Source of the DNA: Streptomyces sp. Alt3 | Lineage (GTDB): Bacteria; Actinomycetota; Actinomycetes; Streptomycetales; Streptomycetaceae | Direction of reading: 5' to 3' | Length of the DNA stretch: 64,000 nucleotides | NCBI RefSeq assembly: GCF_030719215.1 | Contig: NZ_CP120983.1 | Location: 1,984,001-2,048,000 of the forward strand | In this document: piece by piece, positions 1 to 9,249 of the stretch | Position numbering within the stretch: the stretch's first letter is position 1 | Layout of the letters: the number at the start of each line of letters is the position of its first letter | Notes under the pieces: generated by a model | The model's database searches: none | What the model was told of the DNA's origin: nothing | The model's input: only the letters and a program-made list of their open reading frames with translations | Position numbers and translations under genes: made by a program

Positions 1-3000
1 TCGGCGGGGAGGAGTACACGCAGGTCGTCCAGGGTGGGCGCGGCCAGCGAACTGAGCCGGCCCGCCTGACGGGTGACCATGGACTCGACCACCTGGCGGG
101 CCAGCCGGGCGTTTCCGAAGGAACGGTCCCGCGGTATCGCGTCGAAGTACTCCTTGAGCAGGGGACCGGTGCCGGGCCCGCACTCGTAGCCCATGTTCGA
201 AGCCTGGGTCCGCACGATCGTGACCAGTTCCTCGGAGGAGTAGTCGGCGAACGCGATCCGTCGCGGGAAGCGGGAGGAGAGGCCCGGGTTGGAGCCGAGG
301 AAGCGTTCCATCTCGTCGGTGTAGCCGGCGACGATGACCACCACCTCGTCGCGGTGGTCCTCCATCAGCTTCAGCAGGGTGTCCACGGCCTCCTGGCCGA
401 AGTCGGCGCCGCCGCCGCGCGGGGTGAGGGTGTACGCCTCGTCGATGAACAGGACACCGCCACGGGCCCGTTCGAAGACCTCGCGGGTGAGCTGCGCGGT
501 GTGGCCGATGTAGCGGCCGACCAGATCGGCGCGGGCCGCCTCGACCAGCTGGCCCCGGTCGAGCACTCCGAGCTGGGTCAGGACCTCCCCGTAGAGGCGG
601 GCGACGGTTGTCTTGCCGGTACCCGGAGGGCCCGTGAACACCAGGTGGTTGCTGAGCGAGGGTACCGGCAGCCCGGCAGCCGCACGGTGGCGGGCCGTGG
701 TGATGAGGTTGACCAGGTCGGCGACCTCGCGCTTCACCTCGGCGAGGCCGATCATGTCGCCGAGACGGGTCAGCGGGTCGTCGTCCGGAACGGCGGTGCC
801 GGTGGCCGCCGACGCGGCGGTGGCGGAGACGTCTTCCGGCAGCAGGAGCCGCAGATCGTGCTCACTGACCTGCTGCTGCTCGGCGAGCCGGACCGCCTGT
901 CTGTCCACCATCTCCTCGAACACCCCTCGTGCGGCACGGCCGTTGCCGAAGCCGGCGTCCCGTGGCATCGCCTCGAAGTGCGCGGCCAGAGCGGCGGCGG
1001 TGCCCTCGCCCAGCTCGTACTGGTGCTGGGTGCACATGCTCTCCATGATCGCGACCAGGTCGGGCACGGAGTAGTTCTCGAATTCGACGGTCCTCGAGAA
1101 ACGGGAGGCCAGACCCGGGTTGGAGGCGAGGAAGGAGTCCATCTCGCGGGAATAGCCGGCCGCGACCACCACCACGTCGTCGCGGTGGTCCTCCATCAGC
1201 TTCAGCAGGGTGTCCACGGCCTCACGGCCGAAGTCGGCGCCACCGTTGCCGCTGTCGGAGGCGAGCGTGTACGCCTCGTCGACGAACAGGACGCCGCCGA
1301 GGGCCCGCTGGAAGGTCTCCGTGGTCTTGATCGCGGTACCGCCGACGACCTGGGCGACGAGGTCGGCGCGCGAGACCTCCACCAGGTGCCCGCTGCGCAG
1401 CGAGCCCAGCTCGGCCAGGATCGCACCGAAGAGGCGGGCGACGGTCGTCTTTCCGGTGCCGGGCGGACCGGCGAAGATGAGATGTCTGCTCATCGGCGGC
1501 GCCGACATGCCCAGTTGTTCACGGCGCTGGGCGAGCTGGGTGAGGTTGACCAGGGTCCGCACCTGCTGCTTGACGTTCTCCAGTCCGATCAGCGCGTTGA
1601 GGGCGCCGAGCGGGCCGTCCGCACGGTCCGGCGCGGGCGCGTCCGCGGCGCCGGAGCCGGCCGGGTCGGTGTTCTCGGCGCTGCCGGTGCCCCAGGCGTC
1701 CCGTTTGCCGTTGCTCACGCTGTTCAGGTTGTCCACCGCGAGACGTTCGCCGGGCACGGTCTGCACCAGACCGCCGCCCTCGTTCTCCCGTGCGTGGCAG
1801 TTGACGAGCGAGACCGGCGCGGTGGACTCCACCCGGAAGCCGTCCTGGGATCCGCCGGTGGCCTCACATCCGCTGAGCGAGGCGAGCGCGCCCTCACGGA
1901 TCAGGTAGCCATGCCCCTTGGGGGCGTGCGCGGCGGTGCGGTTGGCCGTCAGTTCGCCGCCCGCGGCGACCACGACGGCCTCCTCGCCGGCTGTCTCGAC
2001 GCGGAAGTCGCGGACGGTGACGTTGCCGCCGTCCTCGACCACCAGCCCGTTGGTGGCGGGGTCGGAGACCCCGCCACCGGCCAGGTAGAGGGTGCTGCCG
2101 GAGGCCACGCGCACACCGGCGCCCTTCGGACGGACGATCTCGCAGTCCTCGGCGCGGCCGCGGGCGTCCTTGGTCAACGCGATGCCGTCACCGGAGGGCT
2201 CCACCAGCCTGGCCCTGCGCAGCAACGGGTTGGCACCTCCGACGACCGCGACCGCGGGCGTGCCGCCGATCACCTCGAGGCGGTCGAGTTCCGGTGCCGA
2301 GTCCTCCTCCAGGAGCAGTCCGGGTCCGTCGCAGTCGCGGACCGTCAGGCCGGTCAGTGCCGGGGAGGCGGCCCCGGCGACCCGCAGCGCCGCGCCCTGC
2401 GCGCCGTCCACCCAGCAGTCCTCGAAGGTGCCGCGGGACCGGTCGGTGACCAGCACCCCGTGGCCGCGTGCGCGTGAGACGCGGCAGCGCCGCAGCACCG
2501 GGTCGGTGCCCCCGGCCAGCGCGATCCCGTTTCCGGAGGCCCCGGTGACGCGGACGTCCTCCAGGGTCGTACGGCCCGAGCTGCTCAGGTGCACACCCGT
2601 GCTGGTGTCGTGCACCACGGTGCGGACCACCGAGACGGAGCAGTTCCCTTCCAGGGCTATGGAGGGCTTGTCGGTGGAGGAGATGTCGCAGTCCTCCACG
2701 TTGCCACGGGTCTCACCGTTGGCGAGCAGGCCGTTGCCGCGGGCATCACGCACCGTGCAGTCCCGCATGCGGGCCTCGCCCTGCTCGGCGAGGACCAGGC
2801 CGCTGGTGCCCAGGTGTTCGAGCGTGCAGGACTCGACGGTGGTGGGGGTGGTCGAGGTCACGACGATGCCCGCGCCCTGCGGGTTGCTCACACGGCAGTT
2901 CCGCAGCGCGAGGGAGCCGGTTCCGCCGGCCAGCATCGCGGTCCATGCGGCGCCGATGATCTCGCAGCCGTCGAACGCGGCCTGCCCGCGCCGTACGTCC

Positions 3001-3275
3001 ACCGCCGGCAGCTCGGCGTCGCCACCCCGCAGGGTCAGTTCGGAGAGCATCACGGCATCGGCGCGCAATGCGATCACGCTGCCCGAACGCGGCCTGATCT
3101 CCACCGTGCCCCGCCCCTCGGCGGCGGTGAGGGTGACCCTGGTGTGGATCACCAGGTTCTCGGCGTACGTCCCGGGCCGGACGCTGATGAGCGCCCCGGT
3201 ACGGGCTGCGGCAAGCGCTTCACCGATCGTCGAAAAGCGGTCGGCGGGGCCGACCGACAGTACCTGGCGCGACAC
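1..3275 (-). CDS. Right-handed beta-helix protein with two CbbX/EccA-like AAA ATPase domains (partial)
   Basis: The gene runs off the left edge, leaving 1091 readable codons. A GTG start at 3275 is preceded by a perfect AAGGAGG 7 nt upstream (3283-3289). The N-terminal ~520 residues form repeated short beta-strand rungs with Gly, Asn and Val ladders (C-x-V-x-x, G-x-G-I/L-L-V), as in right-handed parallel beta-helix (pectate-lyase-like) proteins. Two consecutive CbbX/CfxQ-type AAA modules follow, each with Walker [10 protein letters not shown], Walker B ([10 protein letters not shown] and [10 protein letters not shown]) and the SRF sensor/arginine region; they are near-copies of each other. 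In actinobacteria this AAA type includes EccA of ESX/type VII secretion. Neighbouring T7SS-associated genes suggest a role as an assembly or substrate-remodelling ATPase with a beta-helix binding platform. The domain calls are direct; the T7SS role is inferred. Confidence 0.85.
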   Translation of the reverse strand, partial: MSRQVLSVGPADRFSTIGEALAAARTGALISVRPGTYAENLVIHTRVTLTAAEGRGTVEIRPRSGSVIALRADAVMLSELTLRGGDAELPAVDVRRGQAAFDGCEIIGAAWTAMLAGGTGSLALRNCRVSNPQGAGIVVTSTTPTTVESCTLEHLGTSGLVLAEQGEARMRDCTVRDARGNGLLANGETRGNVEDCDISSTDKPSIALEGNCSVSVVRTVVHDTSTGVHLSSSGRTTLEDVRVTGASGNGIALAGGTDPVLRRCRVSRARGHGVLVTDRSRGTFEDCWVDGAQGAALRVAGAASPALTGLTVRDCDGPGLLLEEDSAPELDRLEVIGGTPAVAVVGGANPLLRRARLVEPSGDGIALTKDARGRAEDCEIVRPKGAGVRVASGSTLYLAGGGVSDPATNGLVVEDGGNVTVRDFRVETAGEEAVVVAAGGELTANRTAAHAPKGHGYLIREGALASLSGCEATGGSQDGFRVESTAPVSLVNCHARENEGGGLVQTVPGERLAVDNLNSVSNGKRDAWGTGSAENTDPAGSGAADAPAPDRADGPLGALNALIGLENVKQQVRTLVNLTQLAQRREQLGMSAPPMSRHLIFAGPPGTGKTTVARLFGAILAELGSLRSGHLVEVSRADLVAQVVGGTAIKTTETFQRALGGVLFVDEAYTLASDSGNGGADFGREAVDTLLKLMEDHRDDVVVVAAGYSREMDSFLASNPGLASRFSRTVEFENYSVPDLVAIMESMCTQHQYELGEGTAAALAAHFEAMPRDAGFGNGRAARGVFEEMVDRQAVRLAEQQQVSEHDLRLLLPEDVSATAASAATGTAVPDDDPLTRLGDMIGLAEVKREVADLVNLITTARHRAAAGLPVPSLSNHLVFTGPPGTGKTTVARLYGEVLTQLGVLDRGQLVEAARADLVGRYIGHTAQLTREVFERARGGVLFIDEAYTLTPRGGGADFGQEAVDTLLKLMEDHRDEVVVIVAGYTDEMERFLGSNPGLSSRFPRRIAFADYSSEELVTIVRTQASNMGYECGPGTGPLLKEYFDAIPRDRSFGNARLARQVVESMVTRQAGRLSSLAAPTLDDLRVLLPA

Positions 3276-3422
3276 GCACCAACCTCCTTGCTACGGCGGC
3301 GTCTTCTGCGGACTCCCCGATTTCGCCGGGGACGCGTGCCGGCGAGCCGACGATGCCATCATGCCTCGTCCCCGGCGGGTACGGGTTCCGGGAGGGGTGC
3401 TCCCGGCATCGAGGAGCTGCGG

Positions 3423-4634
3423 TCAGGTGCTCCATTTCTGGGCGGGGTTGCCCGAACAGTGCAACAGCTGCAGCGCCGCCCCGCTGTTCCGGTTGGCGCC
3501 CGCGATGTCGACGCACATGCCGACGACGGTGTTGACCAGATCGTGGGCGCCGTTCAGAGCGAACTTCTGGGCGGCGTTGCCGTTGCACCAGGCGATCTGG
3601 ATGGGGGTGCCGTCGCTGAAGTTCGCGTTGGCCACGTCCAGGCACAGACCCTTGATGCGGATGGTGCCGTCGGAGGCGAACTGCCACTTCTGCGCGGGGG
3701 CGCCGTTGCAGTCCCACACGTGCAGCGCCTTGCCGTCGCTGAAGTCATGGCCCGGTACGTCGATGCAGCGGCCCGAGAGATGGCTGCGGAAGGAGACGGG
3801 CCCACTGAGCGTGACGGCCGGAGCGGCGGCCTTCGCGGGCTGCTTCTTGGCGCCGTCGGACTTCTTCTCCGTGCTCTCCTTCTTCGGCTGCTCCTCCGGT
3901 TCGGCGGCCTTCTTCGGCACGTCCTTCGCCTTCTCCGGCACCGGGGCCTTCTCCACCGGCTTCTCCTTCGCCGGCTCGTCGGCGGCCTTCGTCTTCTCCG
4001 CGGCCGGTGAGGTGGTCTCGGCGGGGGTCACCGCGAAGTCACCGGGTGCCTCCGGGCCGCTCCCGTCGAGCACGGTCCCCGCGGCGGCGACCGACGTCCG
4101 CTCGGGGCCCTTGTCGTCGTTCCCGACGAGTATCAGGAAGGGCACCGACACGAGCAGCGCCCCCGCCACCGCCGCCCCGGCCAGTACCGCCTTGCCGGGC
4201 CTGCCCACGGGGCCGGCCTCGTGCTCCGGCCTGCCGATCGCGGTCGCGGTCATGGTCCGCACGAGTGCGGGCAGCCGGCTCTGCGCGGCGGCGGTGCCGC
4301 CGTGGTCGGCCTCGGACTCGGAATCGGACCGGGCGCCGGCTTCGGGGCCGGCCGTCGTGCCCGCCGTGGGTCCTGCGGGTTCCCTGCCCGTCTCGCCGGG
4401 CTCCTTCGCGGCCTCTTCCGAAGCCTTCTCGGCGTCTCCGGAAGCCTTTTCGGCCTCCGTGGTCCGCGTACCGGCCTTCCCGGCGTCCGCCCCGGTCGTC
4501 GGCCCTGCGGATCCGGACGTGGGTGCGGCTGGGGCGGTGGGCGCGGTGCCGGCGGCCGACTCCTCGCCGCCGGAGGCGCCGGACTCGGCGCGTGCCTTCG
4601 GGGAGGCTGGGGGGTGCTGGGGCGAACTCGTCAC
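3423..4634 (-). CDS. Membrane-anchored ricin-type beta-trefoil lectin protein
   Basis: This 403-residue protein has a long acidic, Ala/Pro/Glu-rich N-terminal segment (1-145) and one hydrophobic segment (about 148-170) followed by the tag NDDKG. A charged Lys/Glu/Pro-rich stalk (about 210-270) leads to a C-terminal ricin B-type trefoil (275-403). The three trefoil repeats each show the G-x-C-I/L-D-V start and a Q-K-W or Q-K-F end, the signature of carbohydrate-binding beta-trefoils. Topology is probably a cytoplasmic N-terminus and an extracellular lectin. Its ATG at 4634 overlaps the upstream T7SS-associated gene's stop by 4 nt (4631-4634), so the two are translationally coupled. The ligand is probably a cell-wall or environmental glycan (inference). 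A separate lectin at 5963-6925 uses the same anchor pattern. Confidence 0.85.
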   Translation of the reverse strand: MTSSPQHPPASPKARAESGASGGEESAAGTAPTAPAAPTSGSAGPTTGADAGKAGTRTTEAEKASGDAEKASEEAAKEPGETGREPAGPTAGTTAGPEAGARSDSESEADHGGTAAAQSRLPALVRTMTATAIGRPEHEAGPVGRPGKAVLAGAAVAGALLVSVPFLILVGNDDKGPERTSVAAAGTVLDGSGPEAPGDFAVTPAETTSPAAEKTKAADEPAKEKPVEKAPVPEKAKDVPKKAAEPEEQPKKESTEKKSDGAKKQPAKAAAPAVTLSGPVSFRSHLSGRCIDVPGHDFSDGKALHVWDCNGAPAQKWQFASDGTIRIKGLCLDVANANFSDGTPIQIAWCNGNAAQKFALNGAHDLVNTVVGMCVDIAGANRNSGAALQLLHCSGNPAQKWST

Positions 4635-5443
4635 GGGGTCCTCCCTGTGGTGGGGGGCAGTTGGTCGGATGAGCTGACGGTCCGGTCCGCGGCCGGTTCC
4701 GCCGTGGCGGTCCCGAGGTGATCCGCGGTACCTGAGGCGGCGGAGCCGTACTCCGTGGCGGGCGCCCAGGCGTCGCCCGCGACGCGCGCGGGGCCGGGGA
4801 GGCTCTCCGCCGGGACGAGCAAGGGGGCCGCGGCTCCCGCGTTGACCATCAGCAAGGTGCCGGAATCCTTCAGTGAGCGGGCAAGTTCCCGTACCGGCAG
4901 CCTGTCATGGTGAAGTGCCGACGACATGAACTCGTGTGCGGGCGAGGTGAACAACAGGACCACCGGCGCCCCGTCCCGTCCGGCTGCCGTCAGCGGCCCG
5001 CCGTCCGGTCCGCGCACGACGGTGATCTCCGCCTCGGCGAGCACCGCGAGAGCCTCTTCCACCGACCCGTAGCCGGTGGCGGCCCGCTGCGCCGCGGCGT
5101 CCACCGGATCGGTGGGCTCCGGCCATCCGAGCACCCGCGCCGAGGGCCGGTACGCCGGGTTGGCGCGGTACTCGCCCACACTGCCGCTCGCGTCCGACTG
5201 CCACTCCCCCAGCACCGCCCACTCGGCCGGCGTGCGTTCCTCGGTCCATTCCGGGTCCACCACCCCGACCCAGTGTCCCGGAGCGCGGCGGGCCGCGGCC
5301 CTCACTGCTTCGGGTATTCCGGAGGTGTCGGCTTCGACGGTGTCCTCACCGACCCCCGGCCCCGGTCCGGCGGCCGGATCCGGGGCTTCGGGCATGACGA
5401 ACGAGGCGCCGCTCGCGCCCTCTTGTCGCTCTCCGGGCCGCAT
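4631..5443 (-). CDS. Type VII secretion system-associated protein
   Basis: The acidic ~270-residue protein has a Trp-rich central segment (GHWVGVVDPEW, then EWAVLGEWQSD and RVLGWPEPTDPVDAA) and an SseB-like C-terminal segment (AEITVVRGPDGGPL, VVLLFTSPAHEF). This layout matches the Streptomyces family annotated as type VII secretion system-associated protein; its biochemical role is unknown. The start is uncertain: ATG 5443 has an AGGTGG stretch very close to it, ATG 5395 has no clear ribosome site, and the frame stays open to 5530. It is the first gene of a two-gene unit with the ricin-type lectin, overlapping it by an ATGA. Confidence 0.65.
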   Translation of the reverse strand: MRPGERQEGASGASFVMPEAPDPAAGPGPGVGEDTVEADTSGIPEAVRAAARRAPGHWVGVVDPEWTEERTPAEWAVLGEWQSDASGSVGEYRANPAYRPSARVLGWPEPTDPVDAAAQRAATGYGSVEEALAVLAEAEITVVRGPDGGPLTAAGRDGAPVVLLFTSPAHEFMSSALHHDRLPVRELARSLKDSGTLLMVNAGAAAPLLVPAESLPGPARVAGDAWAPATEYGSAASGTADHLGTATAEPAADRTVSSSDQLPPTTGRTP

Positions 5444-5962
5444 CTCCACCTGAACTCTTGGGTCTGTACGAATTCTCGGCTGTCGAAACGCCACGCGCGC
5501 ACGCCGGCATTGATCAGATCGGGGAGCCAACAGGATGTCATACGGGCCCGGCCCATGGGAGTTCGGACCGGGTCCGTTTGGGCCTCCGACGCGCCCGTTT
5601 CCCGCCCGGGCGGAGAACTTTCCAGGAGCAGTGAGCAGGAAGAGGACAAAGTGACGGGAAGCCCCGGGGTGAGGGCGCGGTCCTTCTCGCCCCGAACGGC
5701 TACGTTGTGTACGCCATCGGCCTCTTCGACGTGCGGCGCCTCACGGTCCGGACGCCCGGACCGGGACTCCACGGCACTGCCTCACAGCTCGGAGGGGGCG
5801 TCGGACCGGTGGCCGCGCGCCGGGTCAGCCGGCATCCGACGGCGAGAACCGGTGCGTCCCGGTTCCCCGACGGGACGTCAGCCCGTGCGTCGAGGGCTCG
5901 CAGGTGTTCCTCCGGCCCCACCACTGCCACTGACAGCTCCGCCACCGAGAAGGAGTAACCGC
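5444..5962. other. Divergent intergenic region without a convincing gene
   Basis: About 520 bp lie between the minus-strand T7SS-associated gene and the plus-strand B-lectin gene. Several open frames cross it on both strands, but none has a recognisable domain, clear ribosome site or Streptomyces codon pattern. It should carry promoters for both directions; I could not assign -35/-10 elements. AAGGAG at 5950-5955 is the ribosome site of the gene at 5963. Confidence 0.5.
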
Positions 5963-6925
5963 ATGTCCTCCCAGCCCCCCACCCCCGGCGCGAACACGAC
6001 AGTGGCCGCCACCCCCGACGCGGAGGCGGCCGGCTCCCGGCCCGCGTCACCGGAACCGGCACCGGCCGAGGGGGCGCCGGCCCTCGCGGCCGCACCCGAG
6101 GCGGAGTCCGGCGCCACGCCGGCCGGGGACACCGCGGCCACCCCTCCGCCGGCCGCCAAGGCCGCGGCACCCGAGGCGTCCGAGGAGGGTGTCGGCGTCA
6201 CGACGGCAGCCGTGACGGCGCCCGGCACCACGACCGCCACCGGCGTCCACGCCGGCCGCCCCCGTACGCCGGTCCTGGCGGGTGCCGCCTTCCTCGGCGC
6301 GGCCCTCGTGGCCATACCCCTGCTGCTGGTCGGAAGCGCCAACGACAAGGGTGGGGACGAGACACCGATGCGGCCGGTGGCGGGGGGCGCGGACACCGTC
6401 CTCAACCCGAACTCCGCCCCCGCCGCGCTCGACGACTACGTGGCCGGGAAGCCCAGCCCCTCCCCGACCAAGGAGAAGCCGAAGCCGGTCGAGCCGAAGG
6501 CCGCGGCCCCCGTGGTTCCCGCGCCGGAGCCGACACCCAGCCCTTCCGCGACGAAGCCGAAGGCCAAGGCGAAGCCGAAGCCCAAGCCCTCGCCGAAGCC
6601 GGAGTGGAGCACGGTGGTCATCTCGGCTCCCAGTGTCATCCAGGTCAACCAGGCCTGGACGACGAACCGCATCAAGATGGTCATGCAGACCGACGGCAAC
6701 CTCGTGGTCCTCAACGAACACGGCAAGCCGATCTGGGCTGCGATGACGTTCGGCCAGAACCACCGGGCGATCTTCCAGCCCGACGGCAACCTCGTCATCC
6801 ACAACGGCGACGACCGGGCGATCTGGGCCTCCAAGACGCACGACCACCCGGGAGCCCAGCTCGTCCTGCGAGCGGACGGCAAGGTGGTCGTCACGGAGAA
6901 CGGCAACGTCCTCTGGTCGACCTGA
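5963..6925 (+). CDS. Membrane-anchored bulb-type (B-lectin) domain protein
   Basis: This 320-residue protein starts at ATG 5963, with AAGGAG 7 nt upstream. An Ala/Pro/Glu-rich N-terminal segment (1-98) is followed by one transmembrane helix (about 104-124) and NDKG, then a Pro/Lys-rich stalk (150-215). The C-terminal domain is a bulb-type mannose-binding lectin (about 216-320) with three repeats of the signature: MQTDGNLVV, FQPDGNLVIHN and LRADGKVVV, and W-A-x or W-S-T ends. B-lectins bind mannose-type glycans through Q-x-D-x-N-x-V-x-Y motifs; here the Tyr is replaced by Leu, His or Thr, so mannose binding may be weakened. The anchor repeats that of the ricin-type protein at 3423-4634. It is divergent from the T7SS-associated unit and ends in a strong hairpin. 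Confidence 0.85.
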   Translation: MSSQPPTPGANTTVAATPDAEAAGSRPASPEPAPAEGAPALAAAPEAESGATPAGDTAATPPPAAKAAAPEASEEGVGVTTAAVTAPGTTTATGVHAGRPRTPVLAGAAFLGAALVAIPLLLVGSANDKGGDETPMRPVAGGADTVLNPNSAPAALDDYVAGKPSPSPTKEKPKPVEPKAAAPVVPAPEPTPSPSATKPKAKAKPKPKPSPKPEWSTVVISAPSVIQVNQAWTTNRIKMVMQTDGNLVVLNEHGKPIWAAMTFGQNHRAIFQPDGNLVIHNGDDRAIWASKTHDHPGAQLVLRADGKVVVTENGNVLWST

Positions 6926-6940
6926 CGCCCTGTCGTGCCC

Positions 6941-6969
6941 CGGCCGGCCCGCCGTGTGCGGGCCGGCCG
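6941..6969 (+). terminator. Strong hairpin terminator after the B-lectin gene
   Basis: A perfect 12-bp inverted repeat (CGGCCGGCCCGC and its complement) flanks a 5-nt loop, starting 15 nt after the stop. There is no U-tract, as is usual in Streptomyces. Confidence 0.75.
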
Positions 6970-7059
6970 CGTTTCCTCCGGGCCGGTCACCGGCCGATGG
7001 GGTCGGGGGGTTTCCGGCTGCCTCGGTCCCGCCGGTTCCCTATTTCCGAGGGCGGGATC

Positions 7060-7096
7060 TTGACACCGACGCCGCCGAGTGGTGGTTTAGACCACT
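7060..7096 (+). promoter_or_regulatory. dre-like DasR operator overlapping a putative promoter
   Basis: The 16-mer ggtggtttagaccact at 7081-7096 matches the DasR-responsive element consensus A(C/G)TGGTCTAGACCA(G/C)T at nearly every core position (TGGTTTAGACCA against TGGTCTAGACCA). A TTGACA hexamer at 7060-7065 followed 17 nt later by TGGTTT (7083-7088) could be the promoter, so the operator would cover the -10. DasR is the Streptomyces GntR-family repressor of chitin and N-acetylglucosamine genes and is released by aminosugar phosphates. Its presence fits the GH84 gene just downstream. Confidence 0.75.
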
Positions 7097-7133
7097 CCAC
7101 CTGAATGTGGTGGTCCACTTACGTGGAGGTGCA

Positions 7134-9137
7134 GTGATCCGTATGTCTGACAGCCATCCGTACTGTCCGCCCCGTGTCCCCCGGCTCCCCCTTCTCGGCG
7201 CCGCGGCCCTGCTCGCCCTGGGTACGCTCTCCGCCCCCGCGTGGGCGGCCGGAGGGCCGGCCACCGCGCCGGCGCCCACCACGTCCGCGGCCACGCCAGT
7301 CGTCACGCCCACTCCGCAGCACATGGAATCGACGGGACGGGACCTCCGTGTTCCCGACCGCGTGCGGTTCGTCCTCGGCGACGACGTGGACGCCGCGAGC
7401 GCCGACGTCATCAGGAAGGCACTGACCTCGGCCGGTGCCCGTCACATCGAGACGGTCCCGGCCTCCGCAGCCGTGACGGCGCCGTCGCACGGAGCAAAAC
7501 TCACCGTCGTGGCCGGTTCCGTCAAGGACCGCGCGGTGGCCGCCGCCCTGCGTGCCGCCGGCGGCACCGTGCCCGGCACCCTGGTCGCGGAGGGCTACTC
7601 CCTCGCCTCCCGCGGCAACAGCATCGTGCTCGCCGGCAACGACGGCGACGGTGTCTACTACGCCGCCCAGACACTGCGGCAGTTGGTGACCGGGAAGCGC
7701 ACCGTGGCGTCCGTCTCGATCACCGATCACCCGGCCATGCCCCTGCGCGGCAGCATCGAGGGTTTCTACGGCGCGCCCTGGTCGCACGCCGACCGGCTCG
7801 ACCAGCTCGCCTTCTACGGCGACATCAAGGCCAACACCTACATCTACACACCGAAGGACGACGCCTACCTCAGGGACGAGTGGCGCGACCCTTATCCGGC
7901 CGACAAACTGGCCGACCTGCGTGAGCTGATCGACCAGGCCACCGCCCACCACGTCGACTTCACCTACGCCCTCTCCCCCGGTCTGTCCGTCTGCTACAGC
8001 GATCCCGGTGACGTGAGCGCCCTCAAGACGAAGCTGGGCACCCTCTACGACCAGGGGGCCCGCAGCTTCTACGTGGCGCTGGACGACATCAGCTACACCA
8101 AGTGGAACTGTGAGGCCGACCAGGAGAAGTACGGCGCTCCGGGCAGGGGCAGCGCGGGGCAGGCCCAGGCCGACCTGCTCAACTCCGTGCAGCACGACTT
8201 CATCGACGCCCGCCCGGATGCCGCCCCGCTCCAGTTCGTGCCCACGGAGTACTCCGACACGGCGGACTCCGCCTACAAGTCCGTGCTGCGCGAACAGTTG
8301 GACCCGAAGGTGGTCGTGCAGTGGACGGGCACGGACGTCGTTCCCCCGTCGATCAGCGTGGCGGACGCCGAGGCCGCCTCCGCGGTGTGGGGACGCAAGG
8401 TGTTCCTCTGGGACAACTACCCGGTCAACGACTACGGGCAGACGACCGGCCGACTGCTGATGGCCCCGTACGACAAGCGTGAGGCCGGGCTGCACAAGGC
8501 CCTGAGCGGCATCGTGCTCAACCCGATGAACCAGGCGGCCGCCAGCAAGGTCGCCCTCTTCGGAGGGGCGTCGTTCGCCTGGAACGACGAGGACTACGAC
8601 CCCGATCGCACCTGGCGCGCGGCGGCCGGCTACCTGGCCGGCGGTGACCCCGCCACCACCCGGGCGCTCCTGGCCTTCTTCGACACCCAGCACCTCGCGC
8701 CGACCTTCGGCGACACGGACTGGCAGCCGCAGGCCCCCGAACTGGCGGCGCGACTGGCGGACTTCACCGAGGCGTGGGACAGCGGATCCCGTGCCCGACG
8801 GCAGGCCGCGCTGCGTGAGCTCGGCGCCTACGCCGACGTGCTGGCAGGGGCTCCCGAGCAGATCCGCGCCGGTGTCCGGGACCCGGCCTTCCTGGCGCAG
8901 ACGAAGCCGTGGCTGGACTCCCTCGACGCGTGGGGCGGCTCACTGGACGCCACCCTGGACGGCCTGCGGGCCCGGCTGCACTCGGGGAGCGGACAGGCGG
9001 ACTTCGCCGAGGCGGCGGATCTGGCGAAGCAGGCGGCCGCGTACACCACCATCCCGGGCACCACCCGGCCGCAGGGCACCATCAAGGTGGCCGACGGGGT
9101 GCTGGACACCTTCATCCAGCAGGCTCCGACGATGTGA
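7134..9137 (+). CDS. Secreted GH84 beta-N-acetylglucosaminidase
   Basis: The protein hydrolyses terminal beta-linked N-acetylglucosamine. The N-terminus carries a secretion signal (hydrophobic LPLLGAAALLALGTLSAPAWA), then a GH20b-like alpha/beta domain (about 45-200) and the GH84 barrel, which opens at RGSIEGFYGAPW. The catalytic Asp pair of the family is at about residues 317-318 (YVALDDISYTKW); the WDNYPVND and NPMNQAAASKVAL segments are also conserved. The total of 667 residues is shorter than many Streptomyces relatives because no C-terminal F5/8 (CBM32) domain is present. GTG 7134 has GGAGG 4 nt upstream; ATG 7143 is an alternative. The DasR-like operator predicts induction by aminosugars. 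Confidence 0.9.
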   Translation: MIRMSDSHPYCPPRVPRLPLLGAAALLALGTLSAPAWAAGGPATAPAPTTSAATPVVTPTPQHMESTGRDLRVPDRVRFVLGDDVDAASADVIRKALTSAGARHIETVPASAAVTAPSHGAKLTVVAGSVKDRAVAAALRAAGGTVPGTLVAEGYSLASRGNSIVLAGNDGDGVYYAAQTLRQLVTGKRTVASVSITDHPAMPLRGSIEGFYGAPWSHADRLDQLAFYGDIKANTYIYTPKDDAYLRDEWRDPYPADKLADLRELIDQATAHHVDFTYALSPGLSVCYSDPGDVSALKTKLGTLYDQGARSFYVALDDISYTKWNCEADQEKYGAPGRGSAGQAQADLLNSVQHDFIDARPDAAPLQFVPTEYSDTADSAYKSVLREQLDPKVVVQWTGTDVVPPSISVADAEAASAVWGRKVFLWDNYPVNDYGQTTGRLLMAPYDKREAGLHKALSGIVLNPMNQAAASKVALFGGASFAWNDEDYDPDRTWRAAAGYLAGGDPATTRALLAFFDTQHLAPTFGDTDWQPQAPELAARLADFTEAWDSGSRARRQAALRELGAYADVLAGAPEQIRAGVRDPAFLAQTKPWLDSLDAWGGSLDATLDGLRARLHSGSGQADFAEAADLAKQAAAYTTIPGTTRPQGTIKVADGVLDTFIQQAPTM

Positions 9138-9143
9138 CGCGAG

Positions 9144-9172
9144 CCCCGGGCGCCGTGACCAGGCGCCCGGGG
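9144..9172 (+). terminator. Hairpin terminator after the GH84 gene
   Basis: A perfect 11-bp inverted repeat (CCCCGGGCGCC and complement) flanks a 7-nt loop (gtgacca), starting 7 nt after the GH84 stop. It lies between convergent genes. Confidence 0.75.
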
Positions 9173-9180
9173 TCGCCTGC

Positions 9181-9243
9181 GGCGGACCCGGCGGATCCGG
9201 CGGACCCGGCAGACCCGGCAGACCCGGCAGACCCGGCAGACCC
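9181..9243. repeat. Tandem 9-bp repeat, seven units
   Basis: There are seven consecutive 9-mers: ggcggaccc, ggcggatcc, ggcggaccc, then four identical ggcagaccc. A degenerate eighth unit (ggcgggtca) contains the stop codon of the phosphatase gene. The array sits between the two convergent genes and is noncoding in the called annotation. Confidence 0.9.
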
Positions 9244-9249
9244 GGCGGG

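Noticed and set aside
354..2477. Long plus-strand open frame opposite the beta-helix/AAA gene.
   Set aside because: It is an antisense shadow: the minus strand gives intact AAA motifs and a ribosome site, while this frame has no domain.
5302..5772. Minus-strand frame of 156 codons upstream of the T7SS-associated gene.
   Set aside because: It has no ribosome site or conserved motif and overlaps a probable promoter region.
7119..8693. Minus-strand frame opposite the GH84 gene.
   Set aside because: It is antisense to an obvious glycosidase, with no conserved content.
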